Source: Fabrea salina
Taxonomy: Eukaryota > Ciliophora > Heterotrichea > Heterotrichida > Fabreidae
Reading direction: 5' to 3'
DNA length: 64,000 nucleotides
Assembly: GCA_022984795.1 (NCBI GenBank)
Contig: JALIHJ010000068.1
Span: forward strand, 1 to 64,000
Both the position numbers and the translations under genes were made by a program. How positions within the stretch are numbered: the stretch's first letter is position 1; every line of letters begins with the position of its first letter. Below, one piece after another: positions 19,295-27,001 of the stretch. The notes beneath the pieces are model-generated. The model searched no databases. It saw nothing but the letters and a program-made list of their open reading frames with translations, and was not told the DNA's origin.

Positions 19295-21976
19295 TTAGGT
19301 GAGGGCAAACAAGTTTCCTGGAGTTACTTTGGGGGCTTTGTTTTTCCTCTTTTTGAACTTAAACAACTTAGCTCGGTTTGAATAAGTTGCATAAGCAGGA
19401 TTCTTCTTAACGATCCTTTCGCCCATTAAGCTTTTCAGATTCAGCAAGTTGGAGGTAGGCTTTCTGGTGTAACTACTTTCATCCTCTACATCGACCTTAG
19501 GCGCAAAGAGTCCCAGAAGGCCTTTACTTAGATTCTTTTTGCCTATTTGACTAAGGTCTTCTCTATCGTTGGAGTAGTTCTGAATGCTTTGGGAAATCAA
19601 GTTTTTAACCCCTTGAGTGCCGAAGAAACCCTTTAAGTACTCAATGTTTTCATTGTCTCCAGCGTTTTTCCTTTCAAGCAAGTCAATGTACCACCGCCAG
19701 CCCTGGTTGTTGGTGACTGGGTTTTCTCTGTCGTAGTCTTCCATGAAGTAAACAGCTGCATCCTCGTACTTTTCGTCTTGGTACATCCTTTCGAACTTGT
19801 CAACGTCGATTTTCTTGCAGTACCCAAAAAGCAACTCAATAGGGATAAAGATGTAGCCTATGACTATCATTAGCCATACAAAAGCCAACTCAGACTCTTC
19901 TGGGTTCAGCAGTTCCATGTAGATGTAGTTCATGATTGAGTAAAGCAGCACTGCCCAAGGAATGGTTTTGGTCACGTAGTTTGCTAAGTCGCCACTGAGT
20001 CGGTTAGGCCTGCTGTGTCTTCTTAACAAAAGGTACTTGTCTACCCAATACTCAACGAACAATGCAATTCCTGAAATCAAGAAACTTGCAGGAAGGATGG
20101 GGGCGTAAAAAAAAGTCATCAGCATTGTTTTGGTGACGTTTGCGTACCTTTTGGCCATGTTCACAGGTGGTCCTTCGAAAAGGTCGTTGGCAGACCCCTG
20201 GGTTATGAAGCCTTTTGTTTGGGCTCTCCTCATTTTGCATCTCCTTATGCAGTACATTGGACTTAAGTAGTAGTGCAGAGGAGGAATGATCGCGTTGGTG
20301 ATGAACAAAGTAGTCATGGCTGAAGCAAGTCCTCCAGTGATGAACCACTGGTCTTCCCAGTCACTGTTGACAACCATAACAATGAGGGCAGTGTTGACGA
20401 ACTGAGCAAGGGTGAGTTTGAAGGCAACTGAAGTGCTGAAGTCAGTGATGGTGTGGTGTCTTTCAAAGGAAGAAAAGTACCTAATGAGGAGTCCCAGCAG
20501 GAAGTTGAAGAAAATAGTAAACACTGCTGGCCATATAGAGTTCAGTCTCAAAACCCAGTTGTCTAAATCAGTCTTTTCTTCCTTTCCATCAATGCTTTCG
20601 TTGATTAACTTCTGCAAAGCAGTGCGGCCGTAAATGATTCCAAAAGACACTCCCAAAGCAACTAAAGTAATGCAGTAAGTAGTTGAGATGTACTTTGCTC
20701 TTTTTTTAGCTCGCACTCCTAGGTTCTCCCAGTAGATGTCAGTGGGTTCGGGGGCAATTTTGGCAGTGATAGACTTGCCTTTGAAAAAGTAGGACTGTTT
20801 TATTTTCCCACAACCAAAGTAGTTGAAAAGGATTTGCCAGAAGTGAGTAATAAAGTCTTTGCCAAAGCGGTCTTCAACAGCCCGGGCGTCAGCTTGGGTT
20901 TCAAAGGTGACAAAGGCTTGCTTAACTAGTAGGTCCCTGCCGACACCAGCTTCAGTTTCTTGGTCGAACTTTTTAATCTTTTCGTTGACTTCCACAAGTC
21001 CTTTTTGGAGTTCTTCCTTGGATTCCATGTCTTTTTTGCAGCAACAACAAAACCTAATCTGGGGCAACTCTTCTTGGCTTTCTAGTTGTTCGTCAATGAA
21101 CTTGATTTTTTGTTTGATGCTTTCTGCTCTTCTGTTGACTGCTACGTACTCAGAAATGTCGTAAGGAAAGTTCACTTTCATCACTTTCGCACGTTTTCCG
21201 TCGCTTCTTCCGTTTTCTTGGAAAAAGTCTCTGACTTCTTCTTCTGTCACTTGTTTCGGCAGTCCTTTCACAATTACTGTGTAATCCGAAGGCGTAGTGA
21301 TTGAGATGTCGATTTCTTCTTCTTTCTTGACGAGTTTTCTCCTCAGCAAGTGGTATGAAATCAGCACAAGCATCATAAACACTACGTTGAGTGCAGAGTG
21401 CCAAAAAGGCATGATCTTTTCAACTTTCCCTTGTCCTCCAACTGAAGAGTCAATGTAGAACTTAGTTGCTCCGTCTGATTCTAGGTCCCAGTCACGGGCA
21501 TTTGATTCTTGCAAGTTGTCTATCCAGCATGGCAACCCCACCACTAGTAACCCAACCAGCATCAAGCCTATCAGGTACTTTATGTAGAGGTAGTACATGT
21601 GGAAACCCGGACCTAACTCATTCAGCTCTGATAGGTTTGCACAAATGGGGAACCTAGGCGCATTCACTGGGTAGTAGCAGCACTCGCATACTTCTGCTTC
21701 TCCTGTAACATCAAAGCCTTCTAGTTTTTTCACGAGTTTGGCTTCTCTGTGGATTCTGGCTAAGCGGAAGTCTGCCTTTTTATAAGGGTCGAAGCCAACG
21801 CGGTGTTTAGTTCTGAATTCTTGAAAGGCTTCATCCACTTTGTCTTGGTCGATTTCAAAGGCAGTTTGGTCAGTTTTATAAGTTTCCTTGTTTGAGTTGG
21901 TTCTGGTTTCCACTACTTCATCCAGGTTTTCAATGTCCATGCTTAAATCAAAGCTTTTTCGAGAGTTGTGATCCAT
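19295..21976 (-). CDS. OSCA/TMEM63 (CSC1-like) mechanosensitive cation channel
   Basis: 893 residues from the ATG at 21976. An upstream in-frame TTG at 22009 would lie inside the retroposon and is rejected. The N-terminal helix (MYYLYIKYLIGLMLVGLLVV, residues ~140-160) and a long cytosolic loop come first. The loop has an RRM-like strand (YTVIVKGLPKQVTEEEVRDF) and a CCCC cluster. The DUF221/RSN1 region carries the family motif KIAPEPTDIYWENLGV, followed by about nine membrane segments. Family members are hyperosmolality- or stretch-gated cation channels of the plasma membrane or lysosome. A structured retroposon sits 9 bp upstream of the ATG, so the native promoter has been displaced by more than 400 bp. 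The C-terminal ~120 residues are charged and cytosolic. Confidence 0.9.
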   Translation of the reverse strand: MDHNSRKSFDLSMDIENLDEVVETRTNSNKETYKTDQTAFEIDQDKVDEAFQEFRTKHRVGFDPYKKADFRLARIHREAKLVKKLEGFDVTGEAEVCECCYYPVNAPRFPICANLSELNELGPGFHMYYLYIKYLIGLMLVGLLVVGLPCWIDNLQESNARDWDLESDGATKFYIDSSVGGQGKVEKIMPFWHSALNVVFMMLVLISYHLLRRKLVKKEEEIDISITTPSDYTVIVKGLPKQVTEEEVRDFFQENGRSDGKRAKVMKVNFPYDISEYVAVNRRAESIKQKIKFIDEQLESQEELPQIRFCCCCKKDMESKEELQKGLVEVNEKIKKFDQETEAGVGRDLLVKQAFVTFETQADARAVEDRFGKDFITHFWQILFNYFGCGKIKQSYFFKGKSITAKIAPEPTDIYWENLGVRAKKRAKYISTTYCITLVALGVSFGIIYGRTALQKLINESIDGKEEKTDLDNWVLRLNSIWPAVFTIFFNFLLGLLIRYFSSFERHHTITDFSTSVAFKLTLAQFVNTALIVMVVNSDWEDQWFITGGLASAMTTLFITNAIIPPLHYYLSPMYCIRRCKMRRAQTKGFITQGSANDLFEGPPVNMAKRYANVTKTMLMTFFYAPILPASFLISGIALFVEYWVDKYLLLRRHSRPNRLSGDLANYVTKTIPWAVLLYSIMNYIYMELLNPEESELAFVWLMIVIGYIFIPIELLFGYCKKIDVDKFERMYQDEKYEDAAVYFMEDYDRENPVTNNQGWRWYIDLLERKNAGDNENIEYLKGFFGTQGVKNLISQSIQNYSNDREDLSQIGKKNLSKGLLGLFAPKVDVEDESSYTRKPTSNLLNLKSLMGERIVKKNPAYATYSNRAKLFKFKKRKNKAPKVTPGNLFALT

Positions 21977-21984
21977 TTCAGTTT

Positions 21985-22000
21985 TAATTTTATTATTTCC
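21985..22000. repeat. Target-site duplication, left copy, of the structured retroposon
   Basis: TAATTTTATTATTTCC, repeated exactly at 22438-22453. Confidence 0.85.
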
Positions 22001-22437
22001 GATAATCAAAAAATGGCCGATTCTGACGGGGACCTCTAGTCAACTTTAAAGTTTGAGGAGGTGTCAGACGGTTGATTATCCCGGGGGAGGGGTGTTTTTT
22101 GACTCTTGAAAGCTGTCTCGCACAGCTTTGGAGTTTTTCACCTCGCCAGCAGGGTCCGATGTTCCCGGTACCTCCCGGTCAGAAACCCTGGGGCAATCCC
22201 AAGTATGCAAGGACTTGGTGATACCAGGGGAGAAAGCTGGTAGCGGCTGCTTTATGGTACTCGCAGTGGTACTACCCTTGCTTGCACAAGGGGAGACTTG
22301 AGGGATCTCTGAATCCCGCGCACGCTGTGCTGCCATATATGCTATGAGGGCAAGGAACACCGAGGGCTACGAAGGGTCTCTTCGGAGATAGGGCTAAGAC
22401 AGCTGACCTTCCGATCGGTAACAAGATTTAATAATAA
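22001..22437 (+). mobile_element. 437-bp GC-rich retroposon (SINE-like) with hairpin 5' end and (TAA)n tail
   Basis: A GC-rich island in AT-rich intergenic DNA, flanked by a perfect 16-bp duplication and ending in TTTAATAATAATAA. The first 80 bases fold into a long interrupted hairpin. GATAATCAA (22001-22009) pairs with TTGATTATC (22072-22080), CCG with CGG, TCTGAC (22022-22027) with GTCAGA (22063-22068), and ACCTC (22032-22036) with GAGGT (22058-22062). Further stems follow, e.g. AAAGCTGT/ACAGCTTT at 22109-22129 and CAGGGT/ACCCTG. The element starts exactly at the hairpin base, which argues for a full-length 5' end rather than random truncation. There is no convincing protein. It is unlike the LINE tails at 2572 and 4668. 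It could be a SINE, a retroposed structured RNA or a LINE terminus. Confidence 0.7.
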
Positions 22438-22453
22438 TAATTTTATTATTTCC
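22438..22453. repeat. Target-site duplication, right copy, of the structured retroposon
   Basis: Exact copy of 21985-22000 following the (TAA)n tail. Confidence 0.85.
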
Positions 22454-22610
22454 ATCGAAATTCTAAAACAATAGTTGATACCTATTTTTTAGTTAACTAG
22501 CTTTTAGCACTTCCAATATGTTAGAATAAGACTAAGTGTCTTTGGACTTTTTCGAAATTCACGTCCAGTTAAATTTTAGAAGTTCTTTTAAGTATAAATG
22601 TCTAAGGAAC

Positions 22611-22937
22611 TTAATCTTCTAGATTATGCTTTATAAGAGACTCTGCCTTGTCCATGAAGGAAGCAAGCCAAAAGTCTTTTTGGGTGATTCCTCCGGCGTC
22701 GTGGGTACTCAGAGTTACATCAACTCTGTTGTAGACATTGAACCACTCAGGGTGGTGGTTGCGCTCCTCAGCAACTTTAGCCACGAGACTCATGAACTCC
22801 CAAGCTTGGTTGAAGTCAGCAAAGTTAAAAGTTTTGGTTATGGCGGGTCGGTCCTGTTTCAACTCCCAAGTAGGCACTGTTTTGCTGAGTTCGTTGAGTT
22901 TGTCTTGTGAGAGTGCTGTTGCGAACCTTCTGAGCAT
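22611..22937 (-). CDS. Pterin-4a-carbinolamine dehydratase (PCD/DCoH)
   Basis: 108 residues from the ATG at 22937 (MLRRFATALSQDKL). The frame continues upstream only with GTG codons and lies inside the neighbouring kinase gene. The protein carries the family hallmark EERNHHPEWFNVYNRVDVTL plus THDAGGITQKDF near the end, and spans the full normal length (~100 residues). The enzyme dehydrates 4a-hydroxytetrahydrobiopterin in pterin recycling for aromatic amino acid hydroxylases. The basic N-terminus could be a weak mitochondrial signal. Its start codon is only 4 bp from the start of the divergent kinase gene. Confidence 0.92.
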   Translation of the reverse strand: MLRRFATALSQDKLNELSKTVPTWELKQDRPAITKTFNFADFNQAWEFMSLVAKVAEERNHHPEWFNVYNRVDVTLSTHDAGGITQKDFWLASFMDKAESLIKHNLED

Positions 22938-22941
22938 AATA

Positions 22942-24252
22942 ATGTCAGAGTTTCTGAAAGAACTTGACAAACTAAAAAATAAAGGAGTGGACCTAGACAC
23001 CCTCACGATGGGAGAAGTATTTCCTTACTGGGAAGAGTCTGACGAAAGACTTCAAAGTGTCAGTCAAGAGTACCAGGGAATGACTCCTTTCGACTTAGTT
23101 GAAATTTTCCGGAAAGCACCGTCTCCAGGTCTCCAAAAACTACTAGAAGTCTCTGTGGAGTTTCTGAACTTTTGGAAGGAGTACGAAACTCTGCGCAGTG
23201 AAATAGACATTTCTGACCCTGTAGAACTACTTAAGTTCGACGTGGAGTTCCGCAGGTACGTTTACAGAAAAAACCAACAAAACTCCAGTCCAGAAACTAA
23301 CTCCCAAACTTATAGTGACTCAAACACCTTTTCAAGAGCTGAAGAAGTGTTTTTGGATAAAAATATCTTTGAACCTGACAGTTTAGAAAGCGAAGAAGAA
23401 CCCCAGGAACCCCAAATATCTCTAGAAACCTTTGAAGAGTTCACTTTTCCAGAAGACAACTTCAGCTTAGTGGAGTTCCTGGGAAAAGGAGCAGAGGCCA
23501 AAGTGTACTTAGCAAAGGATGATATTACTGGGGACTTAGTTGCTTTAAAGCAGTATGAAGTGTTCCAACAGAGTGCAGAACAAACTTTAGAAAAACTGGG
23601 CCAACAAGTTAAGTTACTAACACAACTTTGTCACCCTAACGTAGTTAAGTGTTTAGGAATGCACATTCCTAGGCCAAGCACCTCTAACATGGCTGTTTTC
23701 AACTTAGTTTTTGAGTACTTAGAACAAGGGTCACTTGCAGATTTGCTGCAGAAGAAGAGTTCACTTAGTCTCGCTGAAGTTAAGGAAATTGCTACTGACG
23801 TTTTAGAGGGTCTTAATTACCTGCACTCTGTAAACATTATCCACAGAGACTTAAAACCCAGCAACATTATGGTGGGTGACCTGTGTAAAATAACAGACCT
23901 AGGAATCTGCAAACAAGTTTTGGAACTCCAAACGGAACCTAGGAGTTGTGTAGGCACTCTTTGGTACATGGCTCCTGAAGTTATAGACCAGGAACCCTAC
24001 TCCTTTGCTGCTGACATTTGGAGTGTTGGGTCTTTGCTTTTCGAACTCTACACAGGCCAAAAGCCTTTTGGAGGAGAAAGCTTCAAAAGTTTAATTCACC
24101 ACATTGCTAACTACAGCACTCCTTTAGACGTGTACAACAAAGAAATTCCCCAGGACTTTGCAAACTTTCTGCAGAAGTGCTGGAGACGCCCTTACAGTTT
24201 AAGGCCCTCTGCCAAAGAACTTTTGCAACATAGTTTTTTAATTAAACGTTGA
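22942..24252 (+). CDS. Ser/Thr protein kinase, STE11/MAP3K-like
   Basis: 436 residues from the ATG at 22942 (MSEFLKELDKLKNKG). A helical, acidic N-terminal ~175 residues precede a complete kinase domain. This has a glycine loop LGKGAEAKVYLAK, VALKQYEV with the catalytic lysine, HRDLKPSN, ITDLG in place of DFG, and GTLWYMAPE. The DLG variant keeps the metal-binding aspartate, so activity is expected. The fold is closest to MAP3K/STE-type kinases by its GTxxYMAPEV and EYLEQGSLADLL motifs; the cascade is unknown. The ATG lies 4 bp from the divergent PCD start. The 3' end overlaps the convergent EF-hand gene by 15 bp of coding sequence. Confidence 0.88.
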   Translation: MSEFLKELDKLKNKGVDLDTLTMGEVFPYWEESDERLQSVSQEYQGMTPFDLVEIFRKAPSPGLQKLLEVSVEFLNFWKEYETLRSEIDISDPVELLKFDVEFRRYVYRKNQQNSSPETNSQTYSDSNTFSRAEEVFLDKNIFEPDSLESEEEPQEPQISLETFEEFTFPEDNFSLVEFLGKGAEAKVYLAKDDITGDLVALKQYEVFQQSAEQTLEKLGQQVKLLTQLCHPNVVKCLGMHIPRPSTSNMAVFNLVFEYLEQGSLADLLQKKSSLSLAEVKEIATDVLEGLNYLHSVNIIHRDLKPSNIMVGDLCKITDLGICKQVLELQTEPRSCVGTLWYMAPEVIDQEPYSFAADIWSVGSLLFELYTGQKPFGGESFKSLIHHIANYSTPLDVYNKEIPQDFANFLQKCWRRPYSLRPSAKELLQHSFLIKR

Positions 24253-24801
24253 CTCTACAACAGTAAGTAGTTGTGTAACTGACTGGGAGTGTAAACAAAA
24301 CTCCAGTAATGAACTAAAGTCTATAAGTATGTTGGAGTGGAAGTAGTTTGCAACAACTTGACATACCTCAGAGGTGTCTACTTCCTCAGAGTGGCCTAGA
24401 ACTTTGGAAACTGAACTCAAAGCTGTGTAGCAAAGCAACTGCAGGTCTGTCCGTGAAATAGTTTCTTGTGAGTTGAAGTCAAAAAGGTTAAATAGAACTG
24501 CATACCTATTACACTGGACTTTGTCGTCAGGAGAGATTTCACTAAACATAACTAAGCCTGCCAGGATTTCTGTGACTTGGACCACTCCACCTGCTTCTGT
24601 GTCGAACAAGTCAAACACTGCTTCATCAGGAATTATCTGGGTGAATTCTTGTTTTGTAATGCCAAAGTCTGAACTTAAGTTGCAGAACTGGTTTTTAAAG
24701 TTCCTAAGTACTGACACAGGCACTAAGTAAGTCTTACACTTTAAAAAGTTGTCACTTAGCAAAGGCTTTTTACCTTCTAGTTGACTAAGGGTGTTTCCCA
24801 T
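24238..24801 (-). CDS. EF-hand calcium-sensor-like protein, probably N-myristoylated
   Basis: 187 residues from the ATG at 24801. The start MGNTLSQLEGKK is a good N-myristoylation context. The body resembles the calcineurin-B/NCS EF-hand layout: a hand-like region IIPDEAVFDLFDTEAG, then VLFNLFDFNSQETISRTDLQ, where D, N and E ligands are partly kept. Ca2+ binding may be weakened because the loops are degenerate. The last 15 coding bases overlap the end of the convergent kinase gene. The start is 4 bp from the divergent DDI1 start. Confidence 0.75.
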   Translation of the reverse strand: MGNTLSQLEGKKPLLSDNFLKCKTYLVPVSVLRNFKNQFCNLSSDFGITKQEFTQIIPDEAVFDLFDTEAGGVVQVTEILAGLVMFSEISPDDKVQCNRYAVLFNLFDFNSQETISRTDLQLLCYTALSSVSKVLGHSEEVDTSEVCQVVANYFHSNILIDFSSLLEFCLHSQSVTQLLTVVESTFN

Positions 24802-24805
24802 AAAA

Positions 24806-25744
24806 ATGCAAATTTGCGTAGCGAAACCAAACGGAGACCTGCTGTACTTAGAAGTAGAAGACGAAGCAGTAGTGGAAGACGTGAAAGTGCTAGTTGAAAT
24901 TGAAACTAGCATTCCTATGTCGGAACAAAACTTACTTTTCAGAGGCCAACTACTGTCTGACAACACCAAGGTGCTAGAAGCCGAAATTGAAAGCGGGGAT
25001 ATTTTAGAACTAAAAGCCGTTCCATTCCACATAAAACAAGAGGCACAGAACCTAATGCAGCAGTTCCTGTACAACCCTCAGTCTTTCGGTTCAGTAAGTG
25101 CTTACAATCCTCAACTTGCAGAAGCCATCAGGTCAGGACAAACAGACAAAGTTGAGGAGTTCCTTATGATTGTTGAAAGAAAGAACCAAGAAAAACAGCA
25201 GAAAATGCAGAGACTTGCTCAGTATCAAATAGACCCCTTGGACCCTAACGCCCAACTTGAAATCGAAAAATCCATCCAGCAAAAGGCAATTGAAGAAAAC
25301 TTCATGTACGCCCAAGAGTTCACTCCTGAAGTTTTCGGAAGTGTAGAGATGCTTTACATTGACTGTACTGTCAACAAGATTCCTCTGCAGGCGTTTGTGG
25401 ACTCAGGAGCCCAAAGCACAATAATGTCCAAACATTGTGCAGAAAGACTAGGAATCATGAGACTAGTGGACACTCGGTTCCAAGGCCAAGCTGTAGGTGT
25501 AGGGGTAGGGAAGATCATTGGGAGAGTGCATGCGTTCAACATTGAAATAGGAGGCAGGTTCTTTAACTGCAGTTTCCAAGTGTTGGAGGCTTCTGACATA
25601 GAGCTGCTTTTTGGACTGGACATGCTTAAAAGACACCAGTGCTGCATAGACCTGCACCGGAACAAACTCAGTTTGAGTGCAGGAGAAATAGAAGTAGAGT
25701 TTATTCCTGAAGCTAGAGTCAGCAAGAGACGAAATAAGTGTTAA
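24806..25744 (+). CDS. DDI1: DDI1-like ubiquitin-domain aspartic protease
   Basis: 312 residues from the ATG at 24806 (MQICVAKPNGDLLYLEV). Residues 1-75 form a ubiquitin-like domain, including LLFRGQLLSDN. Residues ~190-305 form the DDI1-type aspartic protease with the catalytic FVDSGAQSTIMS and the later IELLFGLDMLKRHQCCIDL. DDI1 is a cellular proteasome shuttle and protease acting on ubiquitinated proteins. A C-terminal UBA domain is not visible, as in several protist homologues. The upstream in-frame GTG (24791) is rejected. The WNK kinase starts 24 bp downstream on the same strand. Confidence 0.93.
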   Translation: MQICVAKPNGDLLYLEVEDEAVVEDVKVLVEIETSIPMSEQNLLFRGQLLSDNTKVLEAEIESGDILELKAVPFHIKQEAQNLMQQFLYNPQSFGSVSAYNPQLAEAIRSGQTDKVEEFLMIVERKNQEKQQKMQRLAQYQIDPLDPNAQLEIEKSIQQKAIEENFMYAQEFTPEVFGSVEMLYIDCTVNKIPLQAFVDSGAQSTIMSKHCAERLGIMRLVDTRFQGQAVGVGVGKIIGRVHAFNIEIGGRFFNCSFQVLEASDIELLFGLDMLKRHQCCIDLHRNKLSLSAGEIEVEFIPEARVSKRRNKC

Positions 25745-25768
25745 TAACTCATCATTAATATAATCTTG

Positions 25769-27001
25769 ATGGAAGTAGAAGACAACGTTGAAGAAACCCA
25801 AGAGCAAATTGACTTTCCAGGGACTTCCAACGAGTACGAAATTGTAGAGCAGTCGCCTAGAGGCCGGTTTTCACGAGTAAAGTCCACTTAGTTCAACGAA
25901 GAACTTGGCTCAGGAGCCTACAAGTATGTATATAAAGCAATAGACAACGATACAGGTTGCGAAGTTGCTTGGAACGTTGTGAAAACCAGCGGAATGAGTA
26001 AGGCAGAAAAGGAAAGAGTCCGTGACGAAATAATGATGATTCAAAAATTAAAGCACCCGAACATCATACACTTCATAAAGGCTTGGCACAACAAAGACAG
26101 AGAAGAAGTTATCTTCATCACTGAGATCATGACAGGTGGCTCACTTAAGCAGTACCTCAAAAAGATCAGAAGCCCCCACTTAAGAGTCATCAAGCAGTGG
26201 TGCAAAGGAATCCTAAGCGGACTTCAGTACCTCCACTCCCACAAACCTTACCCCATCATCCACCGAGACCTTAAGTGCGACAACGTGTTCGTGAGTTCCA
26301 GCACAGGAGACGTGCGCATTGGGGACTTAGGCTTGTCTACTTTTATGAAGGCTTCGCACAACAAGACAGTTTTGGGCACTCCCCAGTACATGGCTCCTGA
26401 ACTCTTTGAAGAAAGGTACGGACCTAGTGTAGACATTTACGCTTTCGGAATGTGCGTCCTGGAAATGGTGACTATGGCTACTCCTTACTCAGAGTGCAAA
26501 ACCCCAGTAGAGATCTACAGAAAAGTAACTGCTGGAGTCAAGCCTAAAGCCCTTGACAGAGTGCTGGACTCTGAAGTTAAGAGCTTAATTGAACTTGCCC
26601 TTTCTCCTGTGGACCAACGACCCCATGCTTACGAGTTGCTTAATCACTCCTTTATGCAGATTGACGACAACGACGAAAGGGTGCACCACAGAGTAAGAGT
26701 TTTGGAGGAAGAAGTTAAAGAGACCCACCCCCCCCACTCGCACCAAGTAGACTTGATTTCACTTGAAAACCCCAACCCCAACCAACTAGAAACTATTCCC
26801 CTGAGCATTCACTTAGCTAAGAAAAACAAAACCACAGGTCGTTCAGAAACCCAGAAAATCGAGTTTGAGTACAGTTTGAAAAACGACACTCCAGACCAAA
26901 TAGCCCAAGAACTTCTGAGTTCAATGGACCTTGACCCCAAATATTTGCCCCAACTTGTAAAAATCATCAGTGACAAAGTCCAGAAGTACGACCTTAAATA
27001 A
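25769..27001 (+). CDS. WNK-family protein kinase, one 15-nt intron
   Basis: Two exons, 25769-25876 and 25892-27001, give 405 residues. The intron at 25877-25891 removes an in-frame TAG and restores FNEELGSGAYKYVYKAID. WNK hallmarks are present. The lysine sits in the glycine-rich loop (GSGAYK), and the usual beta-3 lysine is replaced (EVAWN; Cys in animal WNK1). HRDLKCDN, GDLGLS and GTPQYMAPE follow, as does the family-typical VDIYAFGMCVLEM. Residues after ~300 include an acidic linker and an OSR1-like beta segment (IEFEYSLKNDTPDQIAQEL). WNKs control ion transport and osmotic responses. The stop codon directly abuts the ATG of the FIG4-like gene with no base between. Confidence 0.92.
25877..25891 (+). 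other. 15-nt spliceosomal intron in the WNK gene
   Basis: GTAAAGTCCACTTAG. Removing it deletes an in-frame TAG and joins exon 1 to the conserved kinase start. It shares GTRA, an A at position 10 and CTTAG with the two other introns in the window. Confidence 0.9.

Noticed and set aside
22076-22360. 94-codon minus-strand frame inside the structured retroposon
   Set aside because: Composition follows the GC-rich hairpins and no protein motif is seen; the element looks non-coding.
24238-25074. 278-codon version of the EF-hand gene
   Set aside because: The N-terminal 91 codons are antisense to the conserved DDI1 ubiquitin-like domain; the MGNTLSQ start is far better.
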